Shown: piece after piece, positions 55,648 through 63,922 of the stretch
How the letters are laid out: every line of letters starts with the position of its first letter
Numbering within the stretch: position 1 is the first letter of the stretch
DNA from: Gammaproteobacteria bacterium 45_16_T64
GTDB lineage: Bacteria > Pseudomonadota > Gammaproteobacteria > Pseudomonadales > Ketobacteraceae
NCBI GenBank assembly: GCA_002162955.1
Contig: MABD01000001.1
Coordinates: 1-64,000 of the forward strand
DNA: 64,000 bases
Reading direction: 5' to 3'
Translations under genes and position numbers: made by a program
Notes under the pieces: model-generated
What the model was told of the DNA's origin: nothing
Seen by the model: the letters and a program-made list of their open reading frames with translations, nothing else
The model's database searches: none

Positions 55648-56133
55648 AATAAGTATCACCCTGTCAAGATTGACCACTGACTATAATATTTTGCTTTTCT
55701 ATCCGTAACCCTCAAATGGAGTAGAAGCAGAAAGGCCGTAATCGAACCTGATACAACACAAACGAATCAAGCCTAGTCCGTATGCAGGACTAACGTACTA
55801 GTGTTTAGGGGAGCCGACTAAACGATAGATTAGTCTCAGCATGACTAATGGTCTACTCGTACAAAATCAATACAATTGACTAACCAGTCTCGCACAAATG
55901 TGAATATTTTAGGTTGTGTAGTCTAGTTTCCAACCGGATAATCCAATTCGAATTTCGAACATGTATTTCCAATTTGCTCAATACATTAATAGGTATATTT
56001 GGACTTACACAAATGGGATGTGTCACGCCTTTTACGCATTTATGCGACATAAATAGGCCAGCGACTCGGATGACTTAAAGATCCATACATTATTAGCGCT
56101 CTAGCTAGAGTACTTTGCAACTGCGAGATTAGC
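55648..56133. promoter_or_regulatory. Divergent control region with five GACTAA boxes
   Basis: 486 bp without a gene. GACTAA occurs at 55788-55793, 55816-55821, 55843-55848 and 55878-55883, and as TTAGTC at 55830-55835. Five copies in under 100 bp is about a hundred times the expected rate for a hexamer on both strands. Flanking CTAGTC-like half copies occur at 55772 and 55916. No convincing -10/-35 pair was found nearer the operon. The cluster looks like an operator array for a regulator of the oxygenase operon and/or the SDR gene. Confidence 0.55.
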
Positions 56134-57198
56134 ATGATTGAATCAAAATACAGAAACAAAAACCTTCACACTTTCAATAACGACAATGCTGTGATCGAAG
56201 GTTGGTATTGGGCATTGCAATCCCGTGAACTCAAAGTTGGCGAGGCCAAAGCGGTGCGCTTGAGTGGTAAGGACCTTGCTATTTTCCGCTCAGAAAGTGG
56301 CAAAGTCACTGCGATGGATGCTTTTTGTCCACACCGTGGCGCGCATTTGGCGGGCGGCACTGTGGAAGGAGAAGCACTTCGTTGTTACTACCATCATTGG
56401 AAGTTTGATCAATCAGGTGACTGCGTTGATGTTCCTTGCTTAAAAAAGGCACCTAAAGCGTCAGTATCGACTTACCCAGTTGAAGATCACTACGGGTTGA
56501 TTTGGGTCTGGGTTGGACAAGGTGAACCTCACGCATTACCAATCGTGCCGGATCTAGAAGGTCACGAAGTTGATGTTACATTTGCAAAGCCTTATGTAAA
56601 AAACTGTCATCCAAATATTGTTATGAGTGACGCCATCGACGCGCAACACTTCAGATCAGTCCACCGGATTCCAGGTGACATTCTTAATCTGGCAGGCGAG
56701 AAGATAGATGACAACACCTTACACTATGCCAATGTCGCAGGCGTTCCTACCGACTCGCCAATTGGTAAGTTGCTAGCAATATTCTACAAGACACAATTGA
56801 CCTACTCGCTTTGTTACTGGGGTGGCTGTGCAGGCTCTGTTACAGTTGGTCCTGATTTTCAACGGTTCCACATTATTTACGCTAACCGCCTAGGCGATAA
56901 CGGTGTTTCAGAAGGGCAAGTCATATTGTTAACAAAGCGTCGTAAAACGGCAATTGGCCGTCTCTATGGTAAGTCTCTCCTTTTGGCAACCCGTATAGTT
57001 TCTGACTACTTCGCTGATGGAGACACACCTCAATTCGATACCATTAAATTTGACTTTAAAACACCGATTAAAGATGACAAAACAATTCTTCAGTTTATGA
57101 GTCATGTAGAAGGCCTTCCTGTTGCTGATTGGGGCTTTAGCAAACCCAATAGAATCGATAGCGTACAAGTTGGGGAAGCAGCATGCACGGCACACTAA
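56134..57198 (+). CDS. Rieske non-heme iron oxygenase (first of two)
   Basis: 354 residues. The Rieske [2Fe-2S] site has C65-P-H67 and C84-x2-H87, separated by 16 residues as usual. The mononuclear iron site is D169-x2-H172-x4-H177 ('DAIDAQHFRSVHR'). The catalytic half is shorter than naphthalene-type alpha subunits and resembles the stand-alone KshA/VanA-like or carotenoid- and antibiotic-tailoring types. Such enzymes hydroxylate, demethylate or cyclise organic substrates, using electrons from a ferredoxin; one is encoded at 61122. It is the first gene of the operon and overlaps the next by 16 bp. Substrate unknown. Confidence 0.88.
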   Translation: MIESKYRNKNLHTFNNDNAVIEGWYWALQSRELKVGEAKAVRLSGKDLAIFRSESGKVTAMDAFCPHRGAHLAGGTVEGEALRCYYHHWKFDQSGDCVDVPCLKKAPKASVSTYPVEDHYGLIWVWVGQGEPHALPIVPDLEGHEVDVTFAKPYVKNCHPNIVMSDAIDAQHFRSVHRIPGDILNLAGEKIDDNTLHYANVAGVPTDSPIGKLLAIFYKTQLTYSLCYWGGCAGSVTVGPDFQRFHIIYANRLGDNGVSEGQVILLTKRRKTAIGRLYGKSLLLATRIVSDYFADGDTPQFDTIKFDFKTPIKDDKTILQFMSHVEGLPVADWGFSKPNRIDSVQVGEAACTAH

Positions 57199-57998
57199 AA
57201 GGGAAAATTGTCGCGATTTCTGCGCTGCGAGAACGCGACAAATGCGCCATGTACGAATTGATGGTGCGTTATTACGAGAATACACAGTGGGAACGATTCA
57301 ATAAGGATCTAGATGAGAAGCAGCACGTCATTCTTCTTCTCGCAGGTGCAGATGAGCAAATAAAAGGCTTCTCTACACTAATGCAGACAGAAACTGAGAT
57401 CAACGGACGTAAGTCATTGGCGATCTTTAGTGGCGACACTGTCGTTGATGAGGCTTATTGGGGGCAGAGGGTATTAGGGAAGAAGTTCCTTAGCTATCTG
57501 TTGATGCAACGAGTGAAGAATCCGTTGGCACCGTTGTACTGGCTACTCATTAGTAAGGGGTATAAAACCTACTTGTTAATGGCGAATAATTTTAGCGAGC
57601 ATTACCCTCGCTTTGAAAGCAAAACCCCCACTAATCAGCAAAAGCTGATGGATGCTTTTGCTGGAAAGCTATTTGGTGATAGCTATTGCGCAGAGACTGG
57701 TTGCTGTAAATTTCCAAAATCTCTCGGTCAATTACGTGAAGGCGTAGCTCACCTAGAAAAAGAAGAAGTTGCGGGCAACGATCGTATACAGTTCTTCTAC
57801 GATAATAACCCTGGTTGGGCACAGGGTGATGAACTAGTGTGCATTGCACGTATGAGCTGGTCAATGCCTGCGTACTACTTAGGTAAATCTTGGTGGAAAT
57901 TAGTTGCCGCACCTTGGGTTAAGCAAAAATCAAAAGCTACACAAGATCTTGCTAAACCAATGGATCCTGTTGAGAACACGCTGGAGCGTTCACGATGA
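57183..57998 (+). CDS. Unknown protein, possible GNAT-like acyltransferase
   Basis: 271 residues, soluble, with no signal peptide. The central region 'GFSTLMQTETEINGRKSLAIFSGDTVVDEAYWGQRVLGKKFLSYL' recalls the N-acyltransferase (GNAT) fold with its strand-loop-helix acyl-CoA site, but the typical Q/R-x2-G-x-G/A loop is not clear. It has a C-terminal Cys pair (TGCCKF). The start is preceded by GGGGAA and overlaps the Rieske gene by 16 bp, and its stop overlaps the SDR start by 4 bp, so it belongs to the operon. I do not recognise a named family; N-acylation is only a guess. Confidence 0.65.
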   Translation: MHGTLKGKIVAISALRERDKCAMYELMVRYYENTQWERFNKDLDEKQHVILLLAGADEQIKGFSTLMQTETEINGRKSLAIFSGDTVVDEAYWGQRVLGKKFLSYLLMQRVKNPLAPLYWLLISKGYKTYLLMANNFSEHYPRFESKTPTNQQKLMDAFAGKLFGDSYCAETGCCKFPKSLGQLREGVAHLEKEEVAGNDRIQFFYDNNPGWAQGDELVCIARMSWSMPAYYLGKSWWKLVAAPWVKQKSKATQDLAKPMDPVENTLERSR

Positions 57999-58858
57999 GA
58001 GCTAACCCCTCAGCGACTACTCCGAAGACTGTACTGATCACGGGCTGCTCCTCTGGCTTTGGGAAGCGCTTGGTGCATGATTTCTTAAACGATGGTTGGC
58101 GAGTTATTGCGACAATGCGGCAGGCAGAGGCACGTGCAGACATGTTCTCTGAAGAGGCACGTCGATTCGGAAATAACCTAGTCATCGCGGAACTTGATGT
58201 TACATCAAGTAATGATAGAGATGCTATCGTCGAAAAAATCACGAACTTAGATAACCCAACGTTGGATTGCCTAGTGAATAACGCGGGCTATGCATTGTTT
58301 GGCGCTTTGGAAAACTGTACTGAGGCGCAATTGCGACAGCAGCACGAAGTTAACCTAATAGCGCCGATGCTATTAACCCGTGCGCTATTACCCTTTTTGA
58401 GAAAATCAAAAGGTGCGGTAATCAATGTGTCCTCAATCATGAGTTTCGTTGGGTTTCCACTATCTTCAGCCTATTGCAGCAGTAAAGCTGGACTAACCAT
58501 GTTGTCTGAAGCGCTAAAGTATGAGCTGGACCCAGTGGGTGTACGTATTCACTCGGTTGAGCCAGGTGGTTTTAGAACTGGCTTCGTTAATAATTCGCAG
58601 TGGGGAAGTAACGATACGCTAGCCTACGAGCGTCAAACAAAAGGTTTTCAAAAGTTACAGGATAAACTGAATAGCGGTGAGGGAAAAGATCCAGCGCCCG
58701 TTATACAGAAAATCGTTTCCTTAGCGAATAGTAAAGATAGGGCTCTGCGTAAGCAGGTCGGGAATGACGCACTTATATCTAAGATCATGCATAAATCATT
58801 ACCGGAATCGCTTCGCTTAAAGGCGATGGGAATTATGTTTAAACGGATACTGCAATAA
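57995..58858 (+). CDS. SDR-family oxidoreductase
   Basis: 287 residues. NAD(P) motif 'VLITGCSSGFGKRLV' (about 13-27), 'NNAGYALFGALE', the catalytic Ser in NVSSIMSFVGFP and Tyr-Lys in YCSSKAG. The 'VHSVEPGGFRTGF'-type segment follows. It resembles the oxidoreductases that act on hydroxylated small molecules and ketones. Its start overlaps the previous gene by 4 bp (ATGA), so it is translated with it. It probably oxidises or reduces an intermediate made by the neighbouring oxygenases. Confidence 0.88.
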   Translation: MRANPSATTPKTVLITGCSSGFGKRLVHDFLNDGWRVIATMRQAEARADMFSEEARRFGNNLVIAELDVTSSNDRDAIVEKITNLDNPTLDCLVNNAGYALFGALENCTEAQLRQQHEVNLIAPMLLTRALLPFLRKSKGAVINVSSIMSFVGFPLSSAYCSSKAGLTMLSEALKYELDPVGVRIHSVEPGGFRTGFVNNSQWGSNDTLAYERQTKGFQKLQDKLNSGEGKDPAPVIQKIVSLANSKDRALRKQVGNDALISKIMHKSLPESLRLKAMGIMFKRILQ

Positions 58859-58887
58859 ACATGTTGGTAGATGCAGCGGAGGCCCTA

Positions 58888-59853
58888 ATGAATAGCGATA
58901 CTAATGTAAAAAAAGACAATCCGGTTGAAGGCTCAGCGGCGAGTGTAAATATGCACATCAACGCGGGTCTACTAATGCCTTGCATTGGCCCCGATCACCG
59001 TGTCAGAGGTATGCTCAATGGCGCGGCAAAAAAACACCTTGGGGAGCGTCTAGTATTAGATGCTGAATTACCGATGTGGTCTGCAGCGTTTTTCAACCTG
59101 GATCAGTCGCAATTGTTTTCTAATGCTAGTGTTGAGCAACAAGATCAAATATTAACAATATGCAGCCAGTCTATTGTTGAAGAAGCACTGTTGATTGAAA
59201 AGTGTGGGATGGCGTTTGGTGCAAAAATGTCGGCGCTTGCTGAGAGTGTAGAGGAACGTATGTTCTACAATCTTATGTCAGCAGAGGAGGCGATACATTA
59301 CCATCAAGTACGTCAGTTTTTGCCAAACAATGGCGTTGATGTTGAACCCAATGCGTTTCATGAGCTACTTTCTTCGTTAATCGAGAACGGAGACCGCAAC
59401 AGCCTAGTATTCGTAATTCAGGTAGTGCTAGAAGGCTGGGGGTTGGCTCATTACAAAATCCTTGCTGATAATTGTATTGATGAAAAATTCAGTATCGAAT
59501 TGCGAGAGATCCTCAAGGATGAATCGCGTCATCACGGCACTGGAGTCATCTTCTCGAAACAGAGAAAATTCAACGCATCTAATCTTAATTATGTTGTTGA
59601 CGTGCTGGTTAATTTCTTGCAAATGATACAGCTAGGTTCTCAATCAGTTCTTGGTGCGGTGGATGCTGTACTGGGACCTTTGAAAGACGCACAAAAACAG
59701 ACTTTATTGAAAGAAATTGATAGCGAAATAGAAAGCGCTGCCAAACTAGAAACACTACGAAACCTTATGCTACACAACGGTGGTGCAGACGTTGTTTCCT
59801 GCCTAGATAATCACCATAGCTTTACACCATACTCTGCGGAGAACTGCTTGTGA
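58888..59853 (+). CDS. Ferritin-like diiron oxidase/oxygenase A
   Basis: 321 residues from the ATG at 58888, which has a GGAGG ribosome binding site six bases away (a start at 58861 does not). The four-helix diiron ligand set is visible: E99 (SIVEEALL), E134-x2-H137 ('SAEEAIHYHQ'), E182 ('VLEGWG') and E212-x2-H215 ('KDESRHHG'). This is the E, ExxH, E, ExxH pattern of ferritin-like oxidases. The protein is not recognisably a ribonucleotide reductase, fatty-acid desaturase or methane monooxygenase; AurF-type N-oxygenases and tailoring oxidases are the nearest idea. It is 33 bp after the SDR and overlaps the next gene by 4 bp. Confidence 0.75.
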   Translation: MNSDTNVKKDNPVEGSAASVNMHINAGLLMPCIGPDHRVRGMLNGAAKKHLGERLVLDAELPMWSAAFFNLDQSQLFSNASVEQQDQILTICSQSIVEEALLIEKCGMAFGAKMSALAESVEERMFYNLMSAEEAIHYHQVRQFLPNNGVDVEPNAFHELLSSLIENGDRNSLVFVIQVVLEGWGLAHYKILADNCIDEKFSIELREILKDESRHHGTGVIFSKQRKFNASNLNYVVDVLVNFLQMIQLGSQSVLGAVDAVLGPLKDAQKQTLLKEIDSEIESAAKLETLRNLMLHNGGADVVSCLDNHHSFTPYSAENCL

Positions 59854-61049
59854 GTAACCAATTACCAAGAGAACCATCAGCATTAAGCTTGGATCTTAAA
59901 ACGTCGAAAAAAATTGAAATTAACCACCGTCGTAACAAAGAAAAGGATCACACTGAATTACTAGATGAGTGTGCAAAGACCTTTAATTACGAGGAGTGTA
60001 AAGAACAGTATTGGAATCCTGAACAGTATTCGATGTTATTTGGCACGCCGTTATGGAATGAAGCGTCTGAATCTCAGCGTGTATTATTGAATCAACTGTA
60101 CTGGGTAGCCTACTATTCTCAGATTATATCTGCAGAGATAGCGACAATATTCTACAACCAAACGAGTGCTGCGGGATTGTATGGACTAAACGATTTTCGT
60201 GGTGTTTGTGACATGCTAGACCTAGAGTCTGCGCAGGAGCGAGCTCATATCAATGCATTCTTCACAATCTCTGAGCAGGTTGAAGAAGCGTTGTTTGGTC
60301 AGCGAATGTTCTCGTTCAATATGAGAAATGCTTACGCACAAACCATGATTTACCCAGACACGAACCTTCTAAAGGATCAGTGGCGAGCGTTGCAGCTTCG
60401 TTCTTTCGCACTGCTTTCCTCGGGGAGTGCTTTTATTGCTTCGCAATACTTTACGGTTAGAGGAATACGTACCTTAAATGGCAAGATGGTACAGCAACGA
60501 TTGAGTCAGTATTATCAAAAGCATCCTGATCAAGAAAGCTGTTCGGTCCCATCAAAAGTAAGCTATTACCACTACATGGATGAGTCTTTCCATTTTAATA
60601 GCTCGTGTATTATCGGTCATGACGTTGTTCGGTCGCTTCCAAACCCAACGGCTTACGAAAGATTAGTCGGTAATTTGAGTATTGCTGGGTGTCAACGGGA
60701 CCACAGTAACTTTTCAACCGTTGTAAATGGTCTTTTTTGGTATGAACCGGCGTTATTTGAACCCGTCTATAAGATACTAAGAAGCAGCCATTTCGGTATG
60801 GACGATAAAGAAGCAATGGATATGATGAAGCGCTGTTTCTGCGAAGAGAACCAGGCAGTGCATGATTCCTTTGGTACCATGACGACAGCGATAGAATCTT
60901 ACAAGAAGTTCTTAGATCCATTGGATTATGTCAATGGACCAAATAAAAATTTGTCCATTATGCGGCGGATGAATGTTGAGAAATACCTACTCAATAACCG
61001 AAAAGCAATGAGCAAATTTAAGGCTCCTGCCGGATATACGCCAAGCTAA
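59850..61049 (+). CDS. Ferritin-like diiron protein B
   Basis: 399 residues, starting with GTG that overlaps the previous stop (GTGA). Two ExxH ligand motifs are present at E130-x2-H133 ('QERAHINA') and E245-x2-H248 ('MDESFHFN'), with a first carboxylate at E96 ('SAEIATIF'). The Glu expected from the third helix is not evident; Gln199 lies in that region, so the metal site may be altered or use another residue. It is longer than protein A and only loosely similar to it. The two could form a heterodimer or act in successive steps. No close family recognised. Confidence 0.65.
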   Translation: MSNQLPREPSALSLDLKTSKKIEINHRRNKEKDHTELLDECAKTFNYEECKEQYWNPEQYSMLFGTPLWNEASESQRVLLNQLYWVAYYSQIISAEIATIFYNQTSAAGLYGLNDFRGVCDMLDLESAQERAHINAFFTISEQVEEALFGQRMFSFNMRNAYAQTMIYPDTNLLKDQWRALQLRSFALLSSGSAFIASQYFTVRGIRTLNGKMVQQRLSQYYQKHPDQESCSVPSKVSYYHYMDESFHFNSSCIIGHDVVRSLPNPTAYERLVGNLSIAGCQRDHSNFSTVVNGLFWYEPALFEPVYKILRSSHFGMDDKEAMDMMKRCFCEENQAVHDSFGTMTTAIESYKKFLDPLDYVNGPNKNLSIMRRMNVEKYLLNNRKAMSKFKAPAGYTPS

Positions 61050-61077
61050 ACTCTGCATTGATAGTCTACAGCAATCA

Positions 61078-61107
61078 AAAGGGTGTGGTGTTACGCCACA
61101 ACCCTTT
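61078..61107 (+). promoter_or_regulatory. Intercistronic hairpin before the ferredoxin gene
   Basis: A 13-bp stem with one bulged A (61100): arms 61078-61090 and 61094-61107, one G-U pair and a three-base loop. It lies in the 72-bp gap between the diiron gene and the ferredoxin, the largest gap inside the operon. It may act as a partial terminator or mRNA-stability element that sets the ratio of upstream to downstream products. Confidence 0.5.
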
Positions 61108-61121
61108 CAATGGAAATTTTT

Positions 61122-61424
61122 ATGAGTACTGAAAATAAACGTCATCTTGTGTCCTTCTTCGATCCGGCATTTGAACCCGTGTCTATCGAGCACGGCGAGC
61201 TATTGTCAGAAGTATTGGATGCAAAAAATTCTCCATTGTTATTTGGTTGCCGTACTGGAATATGTGGGACCTGTGTAATAGAAGTCGAAGGCGAATTGCC
61301 AGAGCCAGATGAAGAGGAGATTGAGTTGCTAGAGGTGTATGCCCCTGACAATCCAAAAGCTCGCTTAGCCTGTCAGATTGAACTAACGGATGCCATCCGG
61401 GTTCGCCCCTTAAATTTCGATTAA
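61122..61424 (+). CDS. Plant-type [2Fe-2S] ferredoxin
   Basis: 100 residues from the ATG at 61122; in-frame codons upstream to 61083 lie in the hairpin region. The cluster ligands are C43-x4-C48-x2-C51-x32-C84 in 'FGCRTGICGTCVIEVEG' and 'ARLACQIEL', the plant/vertebrate-type spacing. It has no reductase domain, so it needs a separate ferredoxin reductase not found in this window. It is placed between the diiron and Rieske genes and is the most likely electron donor for both types of enzyme. Confidence 0.92.
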   Translation: MSTENKRHLVSFFDPAFEPVSIEHGELLSEVLDAKNSPLLFGCRTGICGTCVIEVEGELPEPDEEEIELLEVYAPDNPKARLACQIELTDAIRVRPLNFD

Positions 61425-61450
61425 CCGCTGCGTGTAGACAAAGGATATTG

Positions 61451-62479
61451 ATGATGAACGTTAAAGATTTTTGGTACGTTGTGGCGGAAAGTCGCGAATT
61501 AAAGAAGAAAGATCAAGTACTTGCTCGAAAAGTAATGGGGGAGTGGTTAGCAGTATTTCGTGATGAAAACGGTGAAGTTGTCATCATGCAAGATCGATGT
61601 AAACACCGTGCTGCACAACTTTCGCGGGGCAAGGTCTGTCATGGTCAATTACAGTGCCCATATCACGGGTGGGTGTATGATAAAGAGGGTCAAGTCGTTG
61701 CAGTCCCATCGGAAGGGGATAATTTCAAACAGACCAAAAGCAGACGAGGTCACACTTTTCTAGCCTGTGAGAAAGATGACTACATTTATGTCTGTTTATC
61801 TGAAAGTGGCGAAACAAAAGAAGAGCCTTTTGTGATGCGTCACTATAAGGAGAAAGGCTGGAATACCATCCGTCTGATTAACCGCTTCGATAACAACGTG
61901 ACTAACTGCGTTGAGAATTTCATTGATATTCCACATACCGTATATGTACATCCCGGTATCTTTAGAAACCCTCGAAAGCAACAAATTGACGTCGATGTTC
62001 AACGTATCGACGGCGCGGTTAAGGCGTCCTATCTTAATGAAACCGATAACTTTGGTTGGTTTTCGAAGCTATTGAATTCAGAAGGCAGTGGGATATCCCA
62101 TACTGATGAGTTCTTTATGCCGAATGTTAGCTGCGTAGAGTATATATTTGGGCCCAAGCGTCATTTCATTATCACGTCTCAATCAATACCTCTAGAGAAC
62201 GATGAAACATTAGTCTATACCGATTTAACATATAACTATGGTATCTGGAATAAGTTGGCCGCTCCCATTATTCGTTGGCAAGGCCAAGCGATCATTGATC
62301 AAGATATCGATGCGCTCGCAAATCAGATGGAAGTCATTAAGAAATATGGCTCTGATTTCTCCAATACCTCAAATGATGTCATCCATGTATGGGTTGAATC
62401 AATTCAAAAGGAAATAGAAGAGGGAAGGGACCCTCGTTTATTACCTGAAAGAAACAAACGCACAACAATGCTTGTATAA
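61451..62479 (+). CDS. Rieske non-heme iron oxygenase (second of two)
   Basis: 342 residues; the start at 61451 (or 61454) has an AAGGA ribosome binding site. The Rieske ligands are C50-x-H52 and C69-x2-H72 ('CKHRAAQL', 'CPYHGWVYD'). The mononuclear site is 'NFIDIPHTVYVH' (D-x2-H-x4-H). It is clearly distinct from the first Rieske protein; the compact C-terminal half is like the mono-component hydroxylases and demethylases. Two Rieske enzymes in one operon suggest two successive oxidations of the same molecule. Confidence 0.88.
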   Translation: MMNVKDFWYVVAESRELKKKDQVLARKVMGEWLAVFRDENGEVVIMQDRCKHRAAQLSRGKVCHGQLQCPYHGWVYDKEGQVVAVPSEGDNFKQTKSRRGHTFLACEKDDYIYVCLSESGETKEEPFVMRHYKEKGWNTIRLINRFDNNVTNCVENFIDIPHTVYVHPGIFRNPRKQQIDVDVQRIDGAVKASYLNETDNFGWFSKLLNSEGSGISHTDEFFMPNVSCVEYIFGPKRHFIITSQSIPLENDETLVYTDLTYNYGIWNKLAAPIIRWQGQAIIDQDIDALANQMEVIKKYGSDFSNTSNDVIHVWVESIQKEIEEGRDPRLLPERNKRTTMLV

Positions 62480-62483
62480 CGCT

Positions 62484-63260
62484 ATGGATCTAGTGAACGA
62501 CATACTGTCTGTATTCAGCACCTTAGACAGCGACACCCTATTTTTAGTGGTCGCTTTTGACATATTGTTGATAGCAACATTCTGCAGGCGTGGAGGGGTC
62601 ACCCTGTTGAAAAAGAGAACTCGTAGCGATTGGGTTCTCGATGTTGCCGGGTTGTTTGTACAAGGTACCGCGATACCCTGGCTGCAGGTGGCGATAGTTA
62701 TTGCGCTAATGGCGGGTGTATTTCCCGATTTAGCGGGAAGCCTCTCGTGGCATCCGTTGCTATCCTTTCTGTTTTGTTTTGTGGTGGTTGATTATGGTTA
62801 TTACTGGAATCATCGTCTTTTTCACCGTAAAGAATTTTGGGCGATACATCATGTGCATCACTCTGCGTCACAAATGGATGTGTTGAATACATCACGTAAC
62901 ACTCTTTGGACAAGCTTGCTAATCATTTACCTGTGGGTGAACGGGGTAATGCTGTATCTGTTGGCTGACCCTGCAATATACGTGTTTGCACTTACCTTAA
63001 CGGCGGTTTTGGATTTGTGGCGCCATTCAGCCTTAGAGCCTTCTGGATATATTAAGAAATGTCTAGGTTCCGTCTTTGTGTTGCCGAGTGATCATGCTTG
63101 GCATCACTCTCAGGACATCTATGACATTAATTTTGGGGCCAACCTCAATCTATGGGATCGTTTCCACGGAACCTGGCATCAAAGTGAACAGGCCCCAAAA
63201 GAGATTGGGGTAGTCAGCAATTTAACTATTTTTTCTAAACTATGGTGGCCCTTCAAATGA
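62484..63260 (+). CDS. Membrane-bound fatty acid hydroxylase / sterol desaturase superfamily enzyme
   Basis: 258 residues from the ATG at 62484; a TTG at 62472 overlapping the previous stop is an alternative. Four or five hydrophobic segments surround the His-box diiron site: 'HRLFH' (HX3H), 'IHHVHHSA' and 'HAWHH'. This is the fatty-acid-hydroxylase/sterol-desaturase architecture, in which the enzyme hydroxylates or desaturates a membrane lipid, alkyl chain or carotenoid using O2. Its presence beside Rieske and ferritin-like enzymes makes it the third class of iron oxygenase in the operon. The substrate is not known; a lipid or lipid-like molecule is inferred. Confidence 0.87.
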   Translation: MDLVNDILSVFSTLDSDTLFLVVAFDILLIATFCRRGGVTLLKKRTRSDWVLDVAGLFVQGTAIPWLQVAIVIALMAGVFPDLAGSLSWHPLLSFLFCFVVVDYGYYWNHRLFHRKEFWAIHHVHHSASQMDVLNTSRNTLWTSLLIIYLWVNGVMLYLLADPAIYVFALTLTAVLDLWRHSALEPSGYIKKCLGSVFVLPSDHAWHHSQDIYDINFGANLNLWDRFHGTWHQSEQAPKEIGVVSNLTIFSKLWWPFK

Positions 63261-63922
63261 CACTAACAGGCAAGTTAATTACCTTTTTTCCGGCGTTAAA
63301 TGTAACGTTAGTTATCGCGTCCTTTATCGCTTTTATCGTGGAACCTAGTCTTTATTACGCTCTAATTGTACTGTTTTCGATATATGGGTTTCCGCTAATG
63401 AGTTTCCATATTCATCAATACCTGTGTCCTTTGAAGGAAGATACCAGCAGCATTGTGAAAGGTTATTCCGCTTGGTATGGAACGCACATGATTCAGAATA
63501 TGCATATTACATTTCCTGCCTTTGAAAGACTTTTGAGAATAGTGCCAGGGGTTTTCTCACTTTGGTTGCGGCTTTGGGGTAGTAAAGTAGGAAAAAGCGT
63601 GCACTGGACTACACAGCTCGAAATTGCGGATAGAAGTCTAATCGAAGTGGGGGATAATTGCGTATTCGGCTATAACGTTAAGTTATCAAGCCATGTAATT
63701 AAGCCGAGTTCAGAGCACGGCATGGTGGTTTATGTTAAACGAATTTGTGTTAGAAAAAATTCACTTGTCGGCGCGGTAACTCAAATGGCACCGGGTGTTA
63801 TTGTTGAGGAGGGTGCATTAGTGCCGGCACTGAGTAACCTTTATCCTGATACGACAATTGAAAGAAAAGTCAGTAAAAAAGAAAACAAACAAACAAATTC
63901 TGCAAGTACGGAGACTGTGTGA
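63257..63922 (+). CDS. Membrane-associated left-handed beta-helix protein, possible acyltransferase
   Basis: 221 residues from the ATG at 63257, which overlaps the previous stop (ATGA). Two hydrophobic segments (about 10-30 and 35-55) precede a left-handed beta-helix with hexapeptide-type repeats, such as 'LIEVGDNCVFGYNVKLS' and 'SLVGAVTQMAPGVIVEEGALV'. The early motif 'WYGTHMIQN' is not one I can name. Hexapeptide-repeat proteins are commonly acyl- or acetyltransferases, though some are inactive or carbonic-anhydrase-like. It would be suited to acylating the product of the membrane hydroxylase. The tail is Lys/Asn-rich and disordered. Confidence 0.7.
   Translation: MTLTGKLITFFPALNVTLVIASFIAFIVEPSLYYALIVLFSIYGFPLMSFHIHQYLCPLKEDTSSIVKGYSAWYGTHMIQNMHITFPAFERLLRIVPGVFSLWLRLWGSKVGKSVHWTTQLEIADRSLIEVGDNCVFGYNVKLSSHVIKPSSEHGMVVYVKRICVRKNSLVGAVTQMAPGVIVEEGALVPALSNLYPDTTIERKVSKKENKQTNSASTETV

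Noticed and set aside
56134-62479. Aromatic ring-hydroxylating dioxygenase degradation operon
   Set aside because: There is no small beta subunit, no ring-cleavage dioxygenase, no hydrolase and no transporter beside the Rieske genes.
56134-63922. Bacterial sterol biosynthesis or sterol demethylation cluster
   Set aside because: A Rieske protein, an SDR and a sterol-desaturase-family enzyme are suggestive, but no squalene epoxidase or oxidosqualene cyclase is present, and the diiron proteins are unexplained.
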